Source: Anaerostipes sp. 992a (lineage in GTDB: Bacteria; Bacillota; Clostridia; Lachnospirales; Lachnospiraceae). From it: DNA of 64,000 bases. Of the stretch, positions 44,696 to 53,459 are shown piece by piece; within the stretch, counting starts at the first letter, position 1; every line of letters begins with the position of its first letter. The notes under the pieces are model-generated. The model was not told where the DNA came from. It did not search any database and worked only from the letters and a program-made list of their open reading frames with translations. The translations under genes were made by a program, and so were the position numbers. The stretch is from assembly GCF_001940245.1 (NCBI RefSeq), contig NZ_MJIG01000001.1, positions 1 to 64,000 on the forward strand, read 5' to 3'.

Positions 44696-46090
44696 ATGAA
44701 CCTATACAAATACAGGGGAAAGCGTATCAGAACCAGCGACAAGAACCTTGTGTACCGCTTCTGTGTATGTACTCTTCTATTCCTGTTCGTGGTGGTTCTT
44801 CTGCTACTGAACATGGGACAGCTCCTGCGTACCGATTGGGAGCATTTCAGTTTACTGAATAACAGTATTACGCTTTCCACATACAACTTCATAACCATAG
44901 GGATAGCGACTTTTGCCTGTGCATTGGTCGCTTTTCTATATTACCGCTTCTTCCATGACAGCTTTAAGAAGCTGTTGCACCGTCAAAAGCTAGCACGCAT
45001 GATACTGGACAATAAGTGGTATGAAACACAGACCGTACAGGACAGCGGTTTTTTCACTGACCTGCAGAGCAGATCAAAGGAAAAAATCATCTGGTTTCCG
45101 AAAATCTATTATCAGATGGAAACGGGACTGCTCCATATCCGCTGTGAAATTACGCTCGGAAAGTATCAAGACCAGCTACTAAGGCTGGAAGATAAGCTGG
45201 AAAGCGGGCTTTACTGTGAGCTGACCGACAAGACGCTCCATGATGGCTATATTGAATACACTCTGCTCTATGACATGATAGCGAACCGTATCACGATTGA
45301 CGAGGTAAAGGCTGAAAACGGGGGCTTGCGTCTGATGAAGAACCTTATATGGGAATATGACGCACTCCCTCATGCCCTTATCTGTGGCGGGACTGGCGGT
45401 GGAAAGACCTATTTCCTGCTGACAATCATTGAAGCCCTCTTGCAGACCAAAGCCCAGCTTTACATCTTAGACCCTAAGAATGCTGACCTTGCAGATTTGG
45501 GTACGGTCATGGATAACGTGTACCACACCAAAGAAGATATGATTGAATGTGTTAATGCATTCTATGAGGGCATGGTACAGCGAAGCGAGGAAATGAAGCA
45601 CCACCCAGACTACAAGACAGGGGAAAACTATGCCTATCTGGGCTTATCGCCCTGTTTCCTTATCTTTGACGAGTATGTGGCGTTTTTGGAAATGCTGGGG
45701 ACAAAGGAAAGCATAAGCCTTTTAAGCCAGTTGAAGAAAATCGTCATGCTTGGCAGACAGGCGGGGTATTTCCTCATTGTCGCCTGCCAGCGTCCCGACG
45801 CAAAGTATTTTTCAGACGGTATCAGAGATAATTTCAACTTCCGTGTGGGTTTGGGACGTATCAGCGAGCTTGGCTACGGTATGCTTTTCGGAAGCGACGT
45901 AAAGAAGCAGTTCTTTCAAAAGCGTATCAAAGGACGTGGCTATTGTGACGTGGGTACGAGCGTCATATCGGAGTTTTATACTCCCCTTGTACCAAAGGAG
46001 CATGATTTTTTACAGGCTATTGGCTCTCTCGTCCTCACAAGGCAGGACGGGACGGCGACGTGCGAAGCGAAAGGCGACGGAACGGACTAG
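44696..46090 (+). CDS. FtsK/SpoIIIE-type coupling ATPase TcpA (Tn916 orf21)
   Basis: 464 residues from the ATG at 44696 (GAAAGGGGTATTT upstream), matching the length of Tn916 Orf21. Two N-terminal transmembrane helices (about 22-42 and 62-83), Walker A CGGTGGGKTYFLL near residue 235, Walker B FLIFDEYVAF near 320 and a LLSQLKKIVMLGRQAGYFLIVACQRPDAK sensor region. It brings the relaxase-bound DNA to the mating channel, which is itself missing here. Confidence 0.93.
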   Translation: MNLYKYRGKRIRTSDKNLVYRFCVCTLLFLFVVVLLLLNMGQLLRTDWEHFSLLNNSITLSTYNFITIGIATFACALVAFLYYRFFHDSFKKLLHRQKLARMILDNKWYETQTVQDSGFFTDLQSRSKEKIIWFPKIYYQMETGLLHIRCEITLGKYQDQLLRLEDKLESGLYCELTDKTLHDGYIEYTLLYDMIANRITIDEVKAENGGLRLMKNLIWEYDALPHALICGGTGGGKTYFLLTIIEALLQTKAQLYILDPKNADLADLGTVMDNVYHTKEDMIECVNAFYEGMVQRSEEMKHHPDYKTGENYAYLGLSPCFLIFDEYVAFLEMLGTKESISLLSQLKKIVMLGRQAGYFLIVACQRPDAKYFSDGIRDNFNFRVGLGRISELGYGMLFGSDVKKQFFQKRIKGRGYCDVGTSVISEFYTPLVPKEHDFLQAIGSLVLTRQDGTATCEAKGDGTD

Positions 46091-46241
46091 CCCTGCTGGT
46101 GTGGCGTCAGCCACGCCAGCGAAAGAAGCCCCTCGGTATCTAACAGAGGGGCACAATTCCGCTGGAAACTACGGTCAAAAAGTCAGGAAATCCCGCATGG
46201 TATAAGGGGTTTCTCTCATTCATGACTGACTGTGACAATCG
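46091..46241. other. origin of transfer (oriT) region
   Basis: The space between tcpA and mobT is where Tn916-type oriT lies. It contains GCTGGTGTGGC/GCCACGCCAGC (a near-perfect hairpin) and GCCCCTC-GGTATCTAACA-GAGGGGC, the latter with the GTATCTAACA loop typical of the family, then AT-richer sequence. Confidence 0.7.
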
Positions 46242-47471
46242 GTGGAAAATATCACAGTTTTACGATTGGGGGTATGCAGGCTGAATGAAAGCACCTTTAT
46301 AACCGCCTTGAAAGAGAAACGCTTATCTTACGGCGTGTCCCAGACAAGGCTTGCAAGCATGGCTGGTATCAGCCGTGAACACTTGAACCGTATCGAAGCG
46401 GGAAAGGTCAACCTCACAGACGATATGCAGGAAAAGCTCATGGAAGCTGTCGAAAAATTCAATTCCGACGCTCCCATGTTCCTGTTGTTCGACTATGTGC
46501 GTATTCGTTTTCCTACACTGGACATACAGCATGTTATCCGAGATATATTGAAGCTCAATATGGACTATATGCTCCATGAGGATTACGGACACTACAAATA
46601 TACAGAACATTACTATCTGGGTGATGTGTTCGTCTATACCTCGCAGGACGAGGAAAAAGGCACACTTCTGGAGCTGAAAGGAAAAGGTTGTCGCCAATTT
46701 GAGAGCTATCTGCTGGCACAGGAGCGAAGCTGGTATGACTTCCTCATGGACGCTCTGATTGAGGGTGGTGTGATGAAACGCCTTGACCTTGCCATTAACG
46801 ACAGGGCGGGCATACTGGATATTCCAGATCTGACCGCCAAGTGTAACCGTGAGGAATGTGTTTCGCTGTTCCGTTCTTTCAAGTCCTATGCTTCCGGTGA
46901 GTTGGTAAAATCCCATGAGCAGGACAAGGCGGGCATGGGACATACGCTGTATATCGGCTCTCTGAAATCGGAAGTCTACTTCTGCTGTTACGAGAAGAAC
47001 TACGAACAGTACGCGAAGCTGGGAATACCGCTTGAGGAAGCACCCATAAAGAACCGCTTCGAGATACGACTGAAAGATGAAAGAGCTTATTATGCCGTCC
47101 GTGAACTGCTGACTCATTATGATGCAGAACAGACAGCATTTTCTATCATTAATCATTATATCCGCTTCGTGGACAGAGAGCCAGAGAAGCGAAAGACAGA
47201 CTGGAAACTCAATGACCGCTGGGCGTGGTTTATCGGGAAAGACCGCCTGCCTGTCAAGCTGACGACAGCCCCAGAGCCTTACACGCTGGAAAGGACGCTG
47301 GGCTGGATAAGCCGACAGGTCGCCCCAACCTTAAAAATGCTAAAAAAGATAGACGCTGGCAACAGCACAAGCTATCTGAAAGAGATTGAGGACAATGCAA
47401 AGCTGACGGAAAAGCATTTGCAGATAATCCGACAGCAGACAGCGGACACAGCGGATCTTATCACAGAGTAA
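46242..47471 (+). CDS. mobT: MobT-family relaxase / replication initiator (Tn916 orf20)
   Basis: 409 residues from a GTG (start uncertain; no strong SD). N-terminal HTH (about 20-75; RLSYGVSQTRLASMAGISREHLNRIEAGK) and a Rep_trans-type initiation domain (about 95-345) with the order expected for MobT, including MKRLDLAINDRAGILDIPDL. It nicks oriT just upstream and also supports rolling-circle replication of the excised ICE. Confidence 0.92.
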   Translation: MENITVLRLGVCRLNESTFITALKEKRLSYGVSQTRLASMAGISREHLNRIEAGKVNLTDDMQEKLMEAVEKFNSDAPMFLLFDYVRIRFPTLDIQHVIRDILKLNMDYMLHEDYGHYKYTEHYYLGDVFVYTSQDEEKGTLLELKGKGCRQFESYLLAQERSWYDFLMDALIEGGVMKRLDLAINDRAGILDIPDLTAKCNREECVSLFRSFKSYASGELVKSHEQDKAGMGHTLYIGSLKSEVYFCCYEKNYEQYAKLGIPLEEAPIKNRFEIRLKDERAYYAVRELLTHYDAEQTAFSIINHYIRFVDREPEKRKTDWKLNDRWAWFIGKDRLPVKLTTAPEPYTLERTLGWISRQVAPTLKMLKKIDAGNSTSYLKEIEDNAKLTEKHLQIIRQQTADTADLITE

Positions 47472-47486
47472 AGGAGAATTTGGATT

Positions 47487-47627
47487 ATGACAGAACTTGT
47501 CAAGGACTTGGTGCTGGTATCGCTGGGAATGGGTATCGGTGTCGTCCTTATGTGTATCGCACAGGTCAGCAAAATGGCTGACGAAGAGATGGAAGAAATC
47601 AAAAAGGAAAGGATTGATAAAGAATGA
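47487..47627 (+). CDS. DUF3789-type small membrane protein
   Basis: 46 residues (MTELVKDLVLVSLGMGIGVV at the start, then a Lys/Glu-rich tail). One transmembrane helix. AAAGGAGAATTTGG precedes the ATG, and its stop overlaps the next start (ATGA). Small proteins of this kind sit right after orf20 in Tn916-like elements. Confidence 0.75.
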   Translation: MTELVKDLVLVSLGMGIGVVLMCIAQVSKMADEEMEEIKKERIDKE

Positions 47628-47845
47628 ATTTCGGACAGAATTTATACAACTGGTTTTTAAGCAATGCCCAGAGCTTGGTGCTTATGGCAATCGTGGTAAT
47701 CGGTATTTACTTAGGATTTAAGAGAGAGTTTTCCAAACTTATCGGCTTCCTTGTAATTGCTCTTATCGCTGTCGGGCTGGTATTCAATGCTAGCGGTGTT
47801 AAAGACGTGCTATTAGAGCTGTTCAACCGTATTATCGGAGCATAG
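47624..47845 (+). CDS. TcpD-like small membrane protein
   Basis: 73 residues with two hydrophobic helices (about 17-34 and 40-56). Overlaps the DUF3789 gene by 4 bp. By position and form it corresponds to TcpD, a small membrane part of the Tcp mating apparatus. Last recognisable ICE gene. Confidence 0.75.
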   Translation: MNFGQNLYNWFLSNAQSLVLMAIVVIGIYLGFKREFSKLIGFLVIALIAVGLVFNASGVKDVLLELFNRIIGA

Positions 47846-48231
47846 CAATTAGTGGTTTATGGTCATGCAAACTTATCAGACTTCCCTTTAAGGAAAGAAC
47901 ATAGGGGAATGAGTGGGATGGAATGGTACGGAGATAAAAGATAGTCACGCTATGAAATTCATTGAAAGGTTAAAATGGGGCTGATATAATATTAATGTGA
48001 AAATGAGGAATTAAATTTTGGCAGAGTTGTTTCAATACACGTGTTTTATCAAAAAGGTAGAGATAAATTATATAAGGGTTACACATGATAATCAAAGGAG
48101 ACCAGCTATGAAAAGTCAAGCATAAATTAGCTGGAAATTTATTTCAGCTGTTTCAGGTAAAAAAGGGTAACTTTAACAAAGCTCCCTAAAAGCCCTTTTT
48201 CAAAATCTATCGATTATGGTATCGAGACCTC
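47846..48231. other. junction region between ICE remnant and IS110
   Basis: No supported gene. It contains a TATAAT near 47986, a hairpin-like AGCTGGAAATTTATTTCAGCT near 48131, and AAAAAGGG/CCCTTTTT near 48160-48200 that may end the transposase transcript. The IS110 right end lies somewhere here. Confidence 0.4.
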
Positions 48232-49398
48232 TTACTCGAGGTTGAATTCTACTTCGTCAGTGAGCATCTTCCAGATGACTCTGACAAGCTTGCCGGCACA
48301 GTGGCCCAAAGCATTGTAGTGAGACCGGCCTTCAGCTCTCTTGGCGTCATAGTATGCCTTGAAAGTTGAGTTGTTCTTAACAACATTGTGTGCTGCATTT
48401 ATGAGGGCATAGCGAAGCACTTTTGAGCCTCTCTTGGACATCCGTGTTTTAGATGCCTGGAAGTTTCCAGACTGACGAACGGATGGATCCAGTCCTGCGA
48501 ATGCGAGTAACTTCTTGGGTTCTGAGAAACGGTGTATATCCCCAATCTCGCCAAGAATCATTCCACCATTCACGGCACCAATTCCGGGGATGGTCATAAT
48601 TACAGAGTGAAGGCAGGTGACGATGTTTGCCATTTCAAGCTCTGTAGAAAAAAGTTGGCTATCCAATAACTCAATCTGTTCAATGGTGTGAGTTATTTGA
48701 ATAGATAAAGGACTGTCATTGATACCGACAGACTTCTGTGCGAGAACTCTTAATTCTCTGGCTTTCTCCTTATCGAAATGGCCGTGGGAAGCAACTTCGA
48801 GGAGATGAGCAAGATGGGTCATATGCATAGAAGCAATGGCATTGGGTGTCGGAGCCTCCTTGAGGAGGGCATAGACAGATTTCTGATGCAAGCCAGATTT
48901 AAAGAAATACTGTAGTTCAGGAAAAACCTGATCCACGTAGGAAGTCAGCTGTATTTTTAAACGTGTACGCTGCTTCATAAGTTTCTGGCGGAAACGTCCG
49001 AGCTCTTTGAGCTCAATATAATCCAAATCCTCTAAGGTCATAAACCGAAGGGAATCTTGCATCATAAGGGTTTTAGCAATAACAAACGTGTCGACTTTAT
49101 CAGTCTTCGTTTTGCGCACGTTATTTTTACGCATAAAAGAAGTCTGAATCGGGTTGAGAACACACACTTTAAAGCCCTTGCTGATGAGAAAACGAACAAG
49201 GTTGTCACCATAGTGTGCCGTTGACTCAAGACCTATGATGATGCTGTTCTGGTCTAGTGGTGCCAGTTTAGAAAGCAGCAGATAGAAGCCATCATAGTCA
49301 TTTGTGAATTTGAACGGCTCGATGAGTATTTCACCGTCGGAAGAAATCGCGGCGGCGAAATGGTTGAGTTTGGCAATATCAATGCCTACGTAAATCAT
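48232..49398 (-). CDS. IS110-family DEDD transposase
   Basis: 388 residues from the ATG at 49398 (minus-strand AAGGGAGGTATAACCTC upstream). RuvC-like N-terminal domain with Asp in YVGIDIAK, Glu in [10 protein letters not shown] and the Asp pair in [11 protein letters not shown]; coiled middle; C-terminal Tnp2 domain with the catalytic Ser in [10 protein letters not shown] and helix-hairpin-helix [19 protein letters not shown]110 enzymes use a structured bridge RNA to pick target and donor. It looks intact. Confidence 0.94.
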   Translation of the reverse strand: MIYVGIDIAKLNHFAAAISSDGEILIEPFKFTNDYDGFYLLLSKLAPLDQNSIIIGLESTAHYGDNLVRFLISKGFKVCVLNPIQTSFMRKNNVRKTKTDKVDTFVIAKTLMMQDSLRFMTLEDLDYIELKELGRFRQKLMKQRTRLKIQLTSYVDQVFPELQYFFKSGLHQKSVYALLKEAPTPNAIASMHMTHLAHLLEVASHGHFDKEKARELRVLAQKSVGINDSPLSIQITHTIEQIELLDSQLFSTELEMANIVTCLHSVIMTIPGIGAVNGGMILGEIGDIHRFSEPKKLLAFAGLDPSVRQSGNFQASKTRMSKRGSKVLRYALINAAHNVVKNNSTFKAYYDAKRAEGRSHYNALGHCAGKLVRVIWKMLTDEVEFNLE

Positions 49399-49640
49399 GA
49401 GGTTATACCTCCCTTTCATAAAGTCTGATACCGTGATATCCATCAACAGTTATCATCGTAGACTTGATTGAAATAAGTACTCTGAGCATATGCTCTGGCA
49501 ACATCCAGCTAATAAACAATTCAGATAAAAGTGATGGCAATACACTCCTGTCGAGTAGCCAAGCTACAGAAAAAAATCAAAAGTCACAGTATCTGAATGT
49601 ATTAAACCACGAAACAGAAAAAGAAAGGAAGTATGTTGTT
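49399..49640 (-). ncRNA. candidate IS110 bridge-RNA region
   Basis: About 240 nt of non-coding sequence upstream of the transposase start, where IS110-group elements encode their bridge RNA. Internal complementarity exists, for example GAGCATATGCTC at about 49485-49496 (a perfect palindrome). Loops and element ends were not resolved by eye. Confidence 0.4.
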
Positions 49641-49671
49641 ATAGCTTCTAAAAACATCATACAAGAATATT

Positions 49672-50688
49672 ATGGCTAATTTTGAATACTACATAGATTG
49701 GGAAAGAAAAGGGAAAAAAAGACCTAAACAACATATTATAGGTGAAAAAGGTGTGGAGATTTTAAAAGAGTTGTTTCCAAGTGAATGGGCAGTTAGAGAG
49801 TATACGCCAGACTATGGTATTGATTTAGATGTTGAATTATTCGATGATTTGGGAAACGACGTTTATATGACAAAGGGAGAACATGTATTATTTCAAGTTA
49901 AAGGGACAAAAAAACTGAATAAGAAAACAATAAAATTGTATTCTCGAATGAATGTAGAAAAGGAACATCAAGAAAATAAAACAGACTATTGTACAATGGA
50001 TGTTATTCAATATTCTATAGATACAGATTTACTCGTAACAATAGAAAAAATGGGAAGTGCAGTTCCTGTTTTATTATGTGTGGTGGATATAGAAAATAAA
50101 GAGGCATATTGTGTTTGTTTAAATGATTACATTGAGAAAATTATAGTCCCAGAAAAACCAGACTTTTATAATCAGAAAACTGTAATGATTAATATTCCAA
50201 TCGAAAATTGTGTGAATACAGATATGGGTAAACGTTTAATTGAATGGTATGGAAAAAGAGCGAAATTATACGCCTTTTTTAATAAGGTACACTATCAATT
50301 AAGAGAGTTAAATTATAGTTCAAATATAGAATATAAAAAACTAACTGAACATTTTTTAAAAATATTATGTAGACTTGATGTGTGGTCTGCAGTCGATTAT
50401 TTTCCAGCGTTAAAATATGCGAAAGAAGAAATAGATTACTATTTAGAACATCATAATACAAAAATGGGTAACAAAATTCTAAATGATAAAATTGCAAGAG
50501 GAGAAGATATTGATTCTAAAATATATGAAGGAACATATTGTGTAGGAGAAGTATCATTTAAAGAAGCTAACTTAATCCAATCATTACATTTATTGTGGGA
50601 ACAGCTATGTACTATTGCAGATATATTTGAAGAGAATACAAAAGAATCTTTTTTGCCAAGTTACTTTTCAAGTTTAATCAGTAGTTAA
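49672..50688 (+). CDS. DUF4365 / PD-(D/E)XK-like protein
   Basis: 338 residues, strongly AT-rich. The N-terminal domain (about 20-175) shows EYTPDYGIDLDVELFD followed by VLFQVKGTKK, the D...(Q)xK pattern of PD-(D/E)XK nuclease-like folds in DUF4365. The C-terminal half is helical with no recognised motif. No good SD is seen and the 5' region borders IS110, so the natural start or promoter may be lost. DUF4365 proteins are often found in mobile and defence contexts; function unproven. Confidence 0.75.
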   Translation: MANFEYYIDWERKGKKRPKQHIIGEKGVEILKELFPSEWAVREYTPDYGIDLDVELFDDLGNDVYMTKGEHVLFQVKGTKKLNKKTIKLYSRMNVEKEHQENKTDYCTMDVIQYSIDTDLLVTIEKMGSAVPVLLCVVDIENKEAYCVCLNDYIEKIIVPEKPDFYNQKTVMINIPIENCVNTDMGKRLIEWYGKRAKLYAFFNKVHYQLRELNYSSNIEYKKLTEHFLKILCRLDVWSAVDYFPALKYAKEEIDYYLEHHNTKMGNKILNDKIARGEDIDSKIYEGTYCVGEVSFKEANLIQSLHLLWEQLCTIADIFEENTKESFLPSYFSSLISS

Positions 50689-50861
50689 TAATGAGATTGT
50701 TGACCAATAACAATTAACAAATTGATTAGAGTTATAACACTTCGAAAAATTTCATTTAGAATAATCTTAACTCATCAATTATATTTGAAGTGCTATACTA
50801 ATGTTGTAACAGTAGTGGCTAATAAGATATAATCAATCTATCACAGAAAGAAGGAATTATT

Positions 50862-51158
50862 ATGCCACAAACTTACACAACCGAATTTAGAAAAAAGATT
50901 GTCCGTCTTCATGTGGAAGAAGGACGCACTTACAACAGCATCACTGCAGAATATGGCGTATCCAAAGCCAGCATCTCCAAGTGGTGTAGAGAATTCAGCG
51001 AAGAATGCCAAGAGAAATCCCTCTCAGATCCAGATGTTCCAAACGAAATGGAGCTTATGAAAGAAAACCTCCGGTTACGTAAAGAACTGGAAGAGGCAAA
51101 AAAGGAAAATCTCTTCTTAAAAAAAGCAGCGGCATTCTTTGCGAAGGAAATCGATTAG
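50862..51158 (+). CDS. IS3-family transposase OrfA
   Basis: 98 residues: HTH (YNSITAEYGVSKASISKWCREF) and a leucine-zipper-like tail (LMKENLRLRKELEEAKKENLFLKKA). The frame meets A AAA AAA G at 51119-51126, a classical -1 slippery site leading into OrfB. Confidence 0.92.
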   Translation: MPQTYTTEFRKKIVRLHVEEGRTYNSITAEYGVSKASISKWCREFSEECQEKSLSDPDVPNEMELMKENLRLRKELEEAKKENLFLKKAAAFFAKEID

Positions 51159-52015
51159 AGGCTTATCGATTTATCGAACAACATCATAGTGAATTTGACT
51201 TACGTTGTCTCCTGCGGCGCTTTGATATCTGTCCAAATGCTTATTACAACTACCGAAAACACCGGAAGGCGGATTACTATGCACAGCGAGAGAAGATTTT
51301 ATCTAAAATCACAGAAATTTATCACAAACACCATGGTGTAGATGGCTATCGCAGCATGCGGATATATTTAGAGCGTCAAGGTTTCTCGTACAGCGCAACA
51401 ACGGTCCATAAGTATATGAATTCAATACTTGGATTGAGATCTATCGTTCGCCCGAAGAAGCCGGGATATGAGCATAGTAAACCACATAAAGTATTTGAAA
51501 ACAAAATAAAACAGGACTTTACGGCAGATAAAATGAATCAAAAATGGTGTACAGATTTTACCTATTTGTTTTTGAAGAATCATGATGTCCGCTACAACTG
51601 TACAATCATAGATCTGCATGACCGAAGTGTTGTTACCAGCATAACAGATCGGCATATCACAAGTGATCTTGCTATCCGTACTTTGCAGAAGGCATTGGAA
51701 GCACAGCCGGCACTTAAGGGGGAATTAATCCTGCACTCGGATCAGGGATCACAATTTACTTCCAAAGCATTCGTAGAGTTTTGCGAATCCGTTCATGTGA
51801 CACAAAGCATGAGTAAAGCAGGATATCCATATGATAATGCTCCAATGGAGAGATATTTCAACACCTTGAAAAGCGAGCTCATTTATCTATATGAATATGA
51901 TACCGATGAAGCTCTATATCAGGCTGTAGAGGAGTTTGCATATGTTGAATATAATCATGTACGACCTCATAGCTTTAATGGTTATTTAACCCCCTATCAG
52001 GCGAGGATCGCTTAA
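51119..52015 (+). CDS. IS3-family transposase OrfB (via -1 frameshift)
   Basis: About 298 codons in the -1 frame after the slippery A7G. It continues EAYRFIEQHHSEFDLRCLLRRF, the HTH_21 region (YHKHHGVDGYRSMR), then the rve catalytic core: Asp in WCTDFTYLF, Asp in LHSDQGSQFTS and Glu in NAPMERYFNTLKSE. There is no stop in between, so the OrfAB fusion could be made; it seems functional. Confidence 0.9.
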   Translation, partial: KKSSGILCEGNRLEAYRFIEQHHSEFDLRCLLRRFDICPNAYYNYRKHRKADYYAQREKILSKITEIYHKHHGVDGYRSMRIYLERQGFSYSATTVHKYMNSILGLRSIVRPKKPGYEHSKPHKVFENKIKQDFTADKMNQKWCTDFTYLFLKNHDVRYNCTIIDLHDRSVVTSITDRHITSDLAIRTLQKALEAQPALKGELILHSDQGSQFTSKAFVEFCESVHVTQSMSKAGYPYDNAPMERYFNTLKSELIYLYEYDTDEALYQAVEEFAYVEYNHVRPHSFNGYLTPYQARIA

Positions 52016-52109
52016 TGCGATACTGTGCCCGATGGATTGCTTGACTACTCTTTACCAGAAGACTCCGGTATTATCCAAGCAATAATCCAACGTATTTTTT
52101 TAGCCACAA

Positions 52110-52510
52110 ATGTTACAAAAAAGCTTGACCACAACAAATTCCGTACAAGCAAAAGAACCCGTTGGCGGTAACAGGTGTTCTGCGTGGCAAGGATATAATA
52201 AGGGTGAAAGTATTGATTGCAAGCTTCGGAGTTTAGGACTTTCCACATCTGACATTGATTATCTTTTTTTGAGCCATATGGATTTTGATCATACCAGCGG
52301 TTTATGCCTTGTCCAAAATGTAAAGCGTATTATGGTGCAGAAGAAGAACTTGCAGACAGCAAAAAATACTTTTTCCGTTATGTCAAAACAAATTGGGATT
52401 TTGCGAAAAAATCTTTGGATTGGATATGTGAATGCGCACAGGATGAAAACTGCATCTTGGTGGCAGCAAATCACGATCCAACCATCCGAGAACAGATAAT
52501 TACATTATAA
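52110..52510 (+). pseudogene. decayed MBL-fold metallohydrolase
   Basis: The segment LRSLGLSTSDIDYLFLSHMDFDHTSGL carries the HxDH zinc motif. The reading then shifts frame: residues matching AEEELADSKKYFFRYVKTNWDFA and later KSLDWICECAQDENCILVAANHD lie in another frame and are joined after loss of the middle. The N-terminus adjoins the IS3 right end. Resembles AhlD/AttM-like lactonases; inactive. Confidence 0.75.
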
Positions 52511-52517
52511 AAGGAGA

Positions 52518-52935
52518 TTATGAAGATGACTATTTGGGAAGCAATGAAGAAAAGGCACAGCAGCTTGGTCTGAATACCTGCTGGGTTGCTATGACATACA
52601 AGAAGATTTCTGGTGCTTTCAAGGTGGGAAATGGAGAAAAATTGGTTGTCGTTATTTCTCTTGGTTACGGTAAAACACAGGGGGTGGGACACAAAGTAAA
52701 GAGTATCAAACAGGTCAGCAACGTCAGTGCAGAAACACCAAACTGGTTCAAAGAAGGCGTAGAAGCGGCACTTCTTGCACCAACTGCTATGAATCAGCAG
52801 AAGTTTACTCTGACTTATGATAACGATAAAGTATCAGCAAAAGCCGGAAATGGATTTTATACGAAGCTTGACTTAGGTATTGTAAAATACCATTTTGAAA
52901 TTGGTGCTGGTAACGAAAAGTTTAGTTGGTTATAA
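52518..52935 (+). pseudogene. nitroreductase gene with internal deletion
   Basis: It starts correctly (AAAGGAGATTATGAAG-ATG, MTIWEAMK-KRHS) but the frame breaks after about 15 codons, and the rest resumes in another frame as EKAQQLGLNTCWVAMTYKKISGAF through FKEGVEAALLAPTAMNQQKF. The FMN-binding N-terminal half is missing, so an inactive remnant. Confidence 0.75.
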
Positions 52936-53245
52936 AGGTAACGATCAACATCAATTTAACAGCTATTTGATTCCAGTATTAGACGTACCAGTATGGCTCT
53001 GGGTATGCATAGGCATTATTGCTGCAATAAAGAGTATAAATCTGGTATCAGGATTTATTGTTCAGAAGAAGTTTGTGGCAGAGCATACGGTTATGAATAA
53101 GATTACTGGCTTATTGCTTTTTATCTTTCCATTGACATTATCTATTATTGATTTAAAATATAGCGCGATTGTGCTTTGCGCGGTTGCAACATTTGCAGCT
53201 ATTCAGGAAGGATACTTTATCAGAATGGGGAAGGAAGTAAAGTAA
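52925..53245 (+). pseudogene. C-terminal remnant of a CDP-alcohol phosphatidyltransferase-like protein
   Basis: The frame reads LIPVLDVPVWLWVCIGIIAAIKSINL and continues with two or three transmembrane helices to FIRMGKEVK. The N-terminal catalytic motif of CDP-alcohol phosphotransferases is absent. The frame enters from the nitroreductase remnant without its own start. Family identification is tentative. Confidence 0.55.
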
Positions 53246-53329
53246 GACGTGGTGTCAAGTAAAGGAGATAGAGAAAATCCGTTGATCCAGCCAGTAGGCT
53301 TGATTATAAATGAAATAGCAAGGATAAAA

Positions 53330-53445
53330 ACGCAACGTGTGTAGCAATACATACTAGAGCCGGTAGGTAGCCCGGCCGTCACGTAAGGATTCGTGGTAAG
53401 TAACCTGCCCCTCCGGGTTGTCCGTTCTTTGCTCATCAATCTATT
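53330..53445 (+). promoter_or_regulatory. probable yjdF riboswitch
   Basis: Directly upstream of yjdF lies a GC-rich structured leader unlike its surroundings: GCCGG/CCGGC near 53368-53385, CACG/CGTG near 53390-53404 and CCC-CTCC-GGG near 53408-53417, ending about 15 nt before AAGGAGGG. yjdF genes typically carry the yjdF motif RNA that senses azaaromatic compounds. The assignment rests mainly on context. Confidence 0.6.
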
Positions 53446-53459
53446 AAGGAGGGATTGTC

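Larger units (their letters stand above)
39791..47900 (+). mobile_element. left half of a Tn916-type integrative conjugative element
   Basis: Gene order matches the start of Tn916-superfamily elements: surface protein, orf23/orf22 (DUF961), orf21 (TcpA/FtsK), oriT, orf20 (MobT), DUF3789 and TcpD. The further modules (ArdA, TcpE, VirB4-like ATPase, TcpC, NlpC/P60 hydrolase, Xis/Int) are absent; IS110 and unrelated genes follow. It is therefore a truncated, probably non-autonomous remnant. The right limit is uncertain. Confidence 0.85.
50800..52050 (+). mobile_element. IS3-family insertion sequence
   Basis: Two overlapping transposase frames with a -1 frameshift window, about 1.25 kb. The ends were not fixed: AGTAGTGGCTAATA near 50812 and the complement of GATTGCTTGACTACT near 52035-52050 share AGTAGT and are the best inverted-repeat candidates. 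Confidence 0.75.

Noticed and set aside
45936-46205. 89-codon frame across the tcpA end and oriT
   Set aside because: It spans the hairpins of oriT, has no SD and no conserved counterpart in Tn916-type elements.
46323-47156. 277-codon antisense frame in mobT
   Set aside because: Antisense shadow; the plus-strand protein has clear HTH and relaxase features.
49464-49679. 71-codon frame before the DUF4365 gene
   Set aside because: No SD or recognisable domain; it covers the likely IS110 end and bridge-RNA region and overlaps the next gene.
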